From: Endocalyx cinctus
Taxonomy: Eukaryota; Ascomycota; Sordariomycetes; Amphisphaeriales; Apiosporaceae
Length of the DNA: 64,000 nucleotides
Direction: 5' to 3'
Assembly: GCA_001600455.1 (NCBI GenBank)
Contig: BCKC01000006.1
Location: forward strand, 682,001 to 746,000
Shown here: positions 55,001 through 64,000 of the stretch, in pieces
Numbering within the stretch: the first letter of the stretch is position 1
Layout: each line of letters begins with the position of its first letter
Notes under the pieces: model-generated
The model's database searches: none
The model's input: the letters and a program-made list of their open reading frames with translations, nothing else
What the model was told of the DNA's origin: nothing
Program-made: the position numbers and the translations under genes

Positions 55001-58000
55001 GGACAAAGGACGCTGGTACCCCCATATTCTAGCCGGATGGCGACATAATTAGATCTGCGAACCAACCTGACAGCTCGCCCAGTCAATCATTTTAGGGGCC
55101 GGTCGGCAAGGAGGCAAGCATTGACAGGAAGAGGAGCTTTCCGCCGAACTGACAGCTCGCTACGTATCTGCTAGACTAGACTTGTACGAATATTCTGACT
55201 TGAAGGTGGGACCTGAGGGGACCGGCTCCTCAACTAGGTGAGCACTAGCTTGTAAATTCGGGGCTACTAAGGACATAGTTGCGTATCATACAGCCGACTG
55301 ATGGGGAAGAAAACGGGCTAAGCCAACTTATTTAGCAGACATTACGGTCAGCTTTAGTGAACAGGTCCAGATCGGCAAGCAGTGTAGTGTATGTAAGCTC
55401 TTTATAATAGGCAACTCACCGCAACTCTCTTGATATCTTTTCAGTCGCTTTGACGCTGAGCTGGACCTAAGACTCGATACCAAGAGGCTGAAAGGTCCAA
55501 GCTAGCATTTACTTACTTATAATTATACTTTCCCCACGTTAGACATAGTTTAGTGTAATATCTTGTGTAACAATCCTTCCGTTGGCGAGCCAGCCTTTCG
55601 TTAGGTAATTGGAGGGGATGGAGTATTAATCCCTGAATAAACGAGGCTGATAACGCGTGATGCACAATACGCTTCAAGCTATAACGAACTAAGCCCGACA
55701 TCGCATCCTATAACTCTCATTGCAACATCGTGTGCCTTGATCGTATCCATCAACTCGGCCCTTATTCAGGATGCCCACTGCTGCGATGTCTCATAACCCT
55801 TCTTACACATGCTGCATGACATATCGAACTACAGTTTCCAGCCATACAATTTATTGCACACGATCTCTCAACGGAAATTTGGGTTGGTTATGCGTCCTCT
55901 AGACTTTTCCTCGTATTATTCACCACCTCACACGGTCCATGGAGTAAGATAAGTGGCAACTTTATATGTATAATATACTCCACTCCTCAGCAAACAGGAA
56001 GTTTGTTAAGTCTTCGTTGTTGCGCTAGGGTAGCATCGAGGGAATGCATCTGATAAGGAACTATACGAGAACCAAAGAATATTGTATACTTATTAGGTGC
56101 GATGCGGTCAGAACCTACCGATAATGCAGAACCCCACGCATCAGCACGTTAGTGTATCTATCCATGTACATTTCGAAATATGTTTTGAGGAACTCTGATA
56201 GGTAGAATGTTTTAATTCACCTATAACATCGGATCTAAACCTGCACGACACCCCCAATGTTTCTCAAGACCGTACCACTAGTGCCATTGAATATAGGTAC
56301 GATATCACATGAAATATAGATGATTAACGGCTACACCGCGTTATATCGGTATGATTGTGATGCATGAAATGCAATTATATATGTATGCTGTTGCTAAATC
56401 ACGAAGAGAGTATAGTATGGTTTTGGATTTGCTTGCGATTGGTTCCGCAAGATTTGTGGTTCCGGAGATGTCCTAGGTAGGTAGCATTGAAGATTGACGT
56501 GAGCGAAGTTGTAAAGGATCCGTGCGAGCCATTCATCCACAATCACGTCAGCGAACAGACGAAGAAGAGAGAGACTAGGGGGGATTGGAGGGAGGAAGAG
56601 AAAAATCAGTTCAAGGAACGGTCAATGCGCGGAATTTTTCTAGAAGCCTTCTATTTCTTTCAAAACAACAGCCCACTCCTCCAAATCCGAAGGGATATGT
56701 ACTATGTACTGTTGTAGTGGTGGCAGATCAAAAATGGGTTTACAGTTAGCAATGAAAAGGAAAAGTCGATCATTTTGGGTAGCAGCAGGATTGGGGCACA
56801 GTTGGTCGGGTCAGGTATTTTTTTTCGTTTGGGGATTTCCCTAAGGAGGGAAAGTGGACGGCAGCTACGCAATTAACTAAACCTACTGCAGTTATTAATA
56901 ATACGTGCCTACCTACCCCTTAGCCAGCAACGACGACGATAGTGCGGATGAAATGCGGACGAGATGCGGCCTCGACTCGAAACTCCCCTTCCCAGCGGGT
57001 AGGTAGAAGAGATAGGTAGAAAGACCTCGCATCCGATCGAGGATTGGAGTTTCGGGGGAAAGGACCGGAAGCGGAATAAAAAGAAAATAAATATAACAGC
57101 AGAAGCAAGAAAAGGTGAAAAAAGCACAGATGTTTGTTTTACCTGTTTTACTTGGTCATAGTTGTAGCACGGAGTAGGGGAGAGAGAGAAAGATGTGTGG
57201 CTGTGCGAAACGTCTGGAAAAGAGCTTTGACGTCGGTTCTATTTAATTTATTCATAATTCATAATTATTTCATATTTTGATGAAAAAAAGTCTTTTTTCT
57301 TCTTCTATCCCAAATTAATCTTCCTGATCAATCCATTTTTGATAGAATCTTCTGATTCTCCCCTGAATTCTCTTTCTTTTCCTCATTCGGAACCAGTCCG
57401 GAATGCGTGGTGGTACAATACATTACATGAAAAAAACAGGGTCGGACAGACAGGGAGGTAAATATTTCTCTTCTTATTCTAGAAAGTTTCTAGAAGCCTT
57501 CCAGAAACATGTGTTGCTCCATCAGTAATATTATGTATAATACGCTTAGGGTAATTTCCGGGCAGTTTGAAAATCCTCATGCGCCTGGGTCTTATGGACT
57601 CGGCGGACGCAGAGACCCTTGGTCCCCGTGAATGTCATACTCCACAAGGTAAAAACTTGATAGCTCCATAGTTCGTGGAATATGGATATTGTGGTGTATA
57701 CATTACATAACTATGCTCTATGATGCTTGGTAGTATTAAATTGCAATTTTACATCTCGAGGACTTTTTCTCTCTTCCGGCATAAGATGATGCTTTCGTAA
57801 AATATCAAACATTTTATTCTCCTGACGACGCTAACTAATCGTGTTGTTGAATTCTTTTTAATTCGTCCGGTTTTATTCCGCACCCTCGTCAAACATCGTC
57901 CTCTCCGAAATGATCCCAATTGATAACAAATTGATTGATAAGATGACTTCCAAACTTCTTCCCATAATTTCATCAGTTCTTAATGCGTTAGAATATTATA

Positions 58001-60967
58001 AATGATATGTGATATATTTTATTTTTTCGGGAGGGAAAAAGAGAGACAAGATATGTACCGACTAGGGAGGGGGAAAAAAAAGGCAAGAAGATGATGATTC
58101 AATGACGATCGGGGTCTTCATACCATGCCTGTAACTGTCATATATCTATATCTACTTTTAGAACAAACTGTCCAAACATATACTAGAACTTATAATACAC
58201 TATGTATACACTTACACTATACCTATTCATATCCATCCACCCGTTACCTTCATCCATACGATATCACGGTTGAAACTTACCCGGTAAGGACAAGGCCTGT
58301 TATCGGTTAAGTGAGATCGCCACTGGCCACACCGTTATTCACCTACAAGAGGGCTAATTGTATAATTTTTTTTTTCTATCCCATGTGAGCTTTCGAATCA
58401 ATAGTTTACAGATGATTTTACGGTACTCCCCAAATTACTGTCCTGAACCCTAATTCGGACGAGTTTCAAGGTTCGTCTTAATAGTATATGTAATCTATCA
58501 GAACCAGAGCTGTAAACAAGATGGTGAATCCTAAAATAACCTTTCAGGAGCTGTGACCACTTAAAATTATTTACGAAGTGCTGTGTATTTATTTATCTAC
58601 AAGTATTTATTTTATTTATTCTTTCTTCTTCAAAGTATTTGCATAACTTATAGGGATACTGACCAGCAGACTAGGTACATTAGGTAGGTAATTACATAGT
58701 AAAGAGACACTTCTTAGTACCTATCCATGCAGTACTTACATATGTAATAAATTACTTTAGCAGTTTAGGTACTGAAGATGCCTACTTTGTTTTTTTCCCA
58801 CTTTGCTTTTTCTTTCAATTTATTATCATTATCATCTTTCTACCAATTGTTGTCGCATACTTCTGCAAATATCCAATATCTAATACGTAGTAATACACGA
58901 ATACATACACACATACATACATATATACGTACATACATACTACACTATATGTATACGGCATACATTTTTTTTTTTCCTTTTCCTTTTCCTTTTTCTTTCT
59001 TTACCCCCTACGTACTCCACTATGCAGCAGTAACAGGGCTGTCGGGACGCGGTGTGTGTCGTGTTTAGGCTCCCCGGTGCTCCGTGCAATCTTACCTAAA
59101 TTACTGCCTACCTAGTAACGATGGTCCTTCTCAGGTACAGGATACCACTCTGCCACGGTAGCTAGTAGCTGATCTACCGGGAGACACATCAGAACCCAAT
59201 GGTTTGGTAGTCTTAGCCTAGAAAGTCCAGCACCGTCTAGGTAGGTTACAGGGTCATAATGTAGCAGTCTCGAACATGGGTACCTCTCACATCGTCATAT
59301 ACTTGGAAGCTTCATACGTATATTTATGACGAGAGGATATTGTAAACAGTATATACATATATTTTTTGGGGGGTAATGAATATATTTGAAAAATGATCCT
59401 ATTCAATATTTTGAAACCTATAACTATTACTTTTTTTCTTCCTAAAATATATACGTATATCACACATTCGTAATTCATAAAATACCACAAGACTTATTTA
59501 CTTTAGGTAACTGAGAAGTACCGTTAATAAATAAAGTATAAAAATATGCGATGTCCACGGTTATAAAAACGGGGCATTCGCGGATCATAGTGCACTGTAT
59601 CCCAGCACTATCAGGTGTCAGCCCCATCTGTATTTTAGGGTAGGCAACGTATCTTGCCCACCGTCATTTTATTAGTTCACCCCAGTTTTGTTTCGTCCAG
59701 TATATGCACCTTGCTTTCTCTCGAACTTTACAATCCCCTATAAGTTACCTCATTTATTGGTGAATTGCCACTAATGCAGTACATTTAGATACATTACCGA
59801 AGTAAGTATTTGCCAAGTATGTACCGGCATTGCTCATATGTTCCTGGCTGAGTACTAGGTACCACTTATACTACCACGGTACTTAATAGATACCGGTTAT
59901 ACTATCAAGTACCAGTTATACCGCTGTATACTTTACCTAAGTCTACTAGGTTTAATGGGGAGATAGGTACATACAATCCATTCTAAGTACTGTACATCCC
60001 TAGCAGTAAGAGGAAAAAAAAAAAAAAAACCCGTCGGAATTATTTCATCATCATTATATATTTTTTTCTTCTTCTTTCTTATTCCTCTCTTTTAAACCTC
60101 AACTCATTCATTTTTTCTATTTTATTATTATATGTTTAATGACCTTCCCTTCCCTCATTGATCAAACACCAACATACTTCATGTTTTTCTCTCCCTACTA
60201 AAAAAAAATTCTGCTAACACGCTTTCTTTTTTTTTTTTCTTCTCACTTCTCATCCTTCCATCCTTAACCCCGATTTTCCGACAACGCCCACAATTCTAAG
60301 TTCTATCAACCTCCGCATTTTTTTGTTGTTCAGGTACGTTTGGATCATAAGCTGCTCTAGTCTGCCATCTTTTCCTCGTCCCCGAGCTTCCTCGAGTAGA
60401 TGAACTCGGATTCTTCAGCAACTATAGTATTATTGCTATAATACTTCCACACATATAATTTTACGTTGCATATCTATTATGCGTGGACGTGTTGCTTGAG
60501 CCGTTTGTTTAAAGCGTGCGACAGCCCCCGAAATATTTGTTTGTACCTCGAAATCATTCCATTCATATCTATTCTCTCCCTTCACCAGCTCTTTTCTATA
60601 TGGGACAGATTTGTTTTTTTTCTTCTTGCCTACCTATATCACAGTTTCATTCTGTCAACATGCTATTCTAAGCTCCTAGATTTCTTCAAATTACCATATA
60701 GTAAGCTAATTTTTGGAAAGGTCTCAGTTTTTACTTCGTATAACTGATAAGTGACGGCGTCGATAAAGCGAAACGAAAAAAAAAGAAACTTGTTTGCCTT
60801 TACCAACTTACCAGAGTTGTGTCCTTGATAGGTGAAGCAACAACTATTATCCGACCTTGAATTTCCCGAACCCGAGTACGATCCAGCTGCTATCACTTAG
60901 AACTCTATAGTAGTGTACCCTGCTGAGAGTTCATTGAACCAAAATAAGCAATCCCGATTGCTACGAC

Positions 60968-62469
<1,502 letters not shown>

Positions 62470-64000
62470 GATGACCATATCTCGTGCTATTAAGTTGGGA
62501 TTCATGTTCTTGAAACGAATCAAGGACCGCACCGTATATACCATTTAGACGAGGTCTCTCTTTTATTTTTTATGAGAACTAATTGAGGCCATTTCTTTAT
62601 TGCGGATGACTGAGATACCTTACGGATATTCGACTGACGTATACCGCGGTTGCTCGAGGCGGAAAGTCTAGCTGATGGCAATATAAGCTAAGGTGACTCA
62701 ATTATGTTGAACATAACGAGGACTTTTCGTTTGCTCGACGTGAGGGGAAAAAATGGTACTACGGCATAATCCCACTGGATCTATCGTCCCTCGACCGCCC
62801 AGCAATATTTTATAATAAATCTAGGCCCCCCGTCGCCTTGTTGATTGACTCACAAACGGCTGGTGTTAAAGCCTGGACTATCTTCCTTTCCTGTTAACGA
62901 TTTACACCTTAGACTGGCTGGGCCCGGCAGCCCGATGATAGTACCCAAAATTTTCGAGAAAAAGCGAACAGGCAGGCAACGGCGTTCAAAGATTAGGACA
63001 TCAAATTGTGCATGGCGCTCATTTTCATATTGTTTTATTATTGTTTTTTTTTCTCTGTCACTACGGTTACTTCTCCGGAGATTACAGAGAAGGGAAACGT
63101 CAATAGGAGCGCTGGTTTCTTGTTTATAGAGTACTCATGGGGCAGTGATTTTTAATAATCAGAGCCCCTATTAGGCCAAGAGTTAAAGAAAAAAAAAAGG
63201 GGGGGGGGGGATACAATGGCCTTAGACAGACACGGTTTGAAAGCGAACTTCAATTTAGGAGGTGGGCAAAAAGAAGAAGGGAGGGGGAAAAAATAAGAAA
63301 AAAAAATGAGATGGGGTTCATTTGATAACCTATGCACGTCAACGGTGTCATATATTCTATAGTGAAGCACGAAAGTCCCTCTTCCTTACCTTTCATATAT
63401 CAGAGTGAGCAATGTAGCTACCTAGATAGGCGGTATATATATATATATATATATGTAATGACACTGTATCCTCGAGTATTTGCTATTTCACTGATATGTA
63501 CATAGATGTATTAGACTGAATTTTATACTTTTCTTTTCTTTCGTTTTCGTAATCGTATGGAAATCAAATCATGTCCTCGTAACCGCATCTCCGGAATTTA
63601 CCGGTCAACTTGTAAGAAGTGTACTACATATACTCCGTCGTCCGTATACTAGTATAATAGTATATATGAAAAGATGAAAACTCCTAAAAGAGGAGTTAAT
63701 TAGCTGCTTTAGGGAATACGCTACTGTATGCAGTCGCTAATCGCCTGCACATTAGGATATATTGATGCCTATGAATACCTGTTGTTGATAGGATGCTTGA
63801 AAAAAACCTATACTATGTATATACATGGTCGGAGTTTTTTTTTTTTTTTTTTTCTCCCTAGAGGATGTAAAATTGTTCTATCCTTGATCATCATGTCTGT
63901 CAGCATAGTAGTGCAAGCAGTTACTGACAGTCTGACATACCTGGGACTTGCACTAAAGAAATATTGAAAAATTTACGCGATGGAAGCGTGTTCCCACGTG
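62470..64000. other. 3' flank, no gene supported
   Basis: AT-rich tail of the window. Contains a poly-G run (63200-63210), a TA dinucleotide repeat and a poly-T run (63836-63853). The ATG frame at 63728-63967 is AT-rich with no domain. Confidence 0.6.
63434..63454 (+). repeat. TA dinucleotide repeat
   Basis: About ten TA units, a simple microsatellite in intergenic DNA. Confidence 0.9.

Larger units (their letters stand above)
47073..60967. other. about 13.9 kb AT-rich region without a convincing gene
   Basis: Read on both strands, this region contains only short open frames, many without an ATG, with no recognisable domain apart from an RG-rich low-complexity frame at 47187-47360. Two ATG frames over 120 codons are listed as doubtful. 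Poly-T (52741-52759), a CT run (53325-53341) and poly-A (60014-60030) occur. CTGACAGCTCG recurs at 55067 and 55146, and in reverse near 53647. The right 1 kb is pyrimidine-rich and likely the promoter and long 5' leader of the C2H2 factor. Confidence 0.6.

Overview
The window looks like nuclear DNA of a filamentous ascomycete, most likely a Sordariomycete. The evidence is short GT-AG introns (about 45-120 nt), a VIVID-type LOV photoreceptor, a GH7 cellobiohydrolase, an intracellular-type copper amine oxidase, GC-rich coding blocks set in AT-rich spacers full of TACCTA/GTAC-type motifs, and no operons. The order could not be fixed from the sequence alone. All exon models below were built by hand from splice signals, reading phase and protein family knowledge.

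Layout. 1-5.3 kb: gene-poor, ending in the promoter of a vivid/envoy photoreceptor (5307-6049, +). 7.1-8.8 kb: a five-exon GH7 cellobiohydrolase without a cellulose-binding module (-), convergent with vivid. 11.7-14.6 kb: a Roadblock/LC7 (LAMTOR2-like) protein and a protein kinase-like protein that has lost its catalytic residues (both -). 17.3-19.3 kb: a Kch1-type potassium channel-family membrane protein (+). 20.1-22.1 kb: a fusion of a PNPOx-like flavin domain with a ferredoxin-reductase-like module (+). 23.5-25.3 kb: a 14-TM MFS exporter (+). 25.9-26.8 kb: a single-pass membrane protein of unknown role (-). 28.1-29.3 kb: a double GFA/CENP-V zinc-domain protein (-).

31-43.5 kb is an accessory-looking block: an aegerolysin (-), a foldback repeat, a broken D-amino-acid-oxidase-type gene, an SDR, a NUP-family protein, an FAD monooxygenase, and a six-exon copper amine oxidase (-). 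Several of these act on amines, amino acids or nucleosides and make aldehydes, ammonia or peroxide, so a partly decayed nitrogen-scavenging or detoxification neighbourhood is conceivable. There is no polyketide synthase, NRPS or terpene synthase, so this is not a classical secondary-metabolite cluster.

45.7-47.1 kb: an F-box-like pseudogene with at least three breaks. 47.1-60.9 kb: an AT-rich stretch of almost 14 kb with no convincing gene. 60.97-62.47 kb: a three-exon transcription factor with four C2H2 fingers (+). No rRNA, tRNA, CRISPR or intact transposon was seen.
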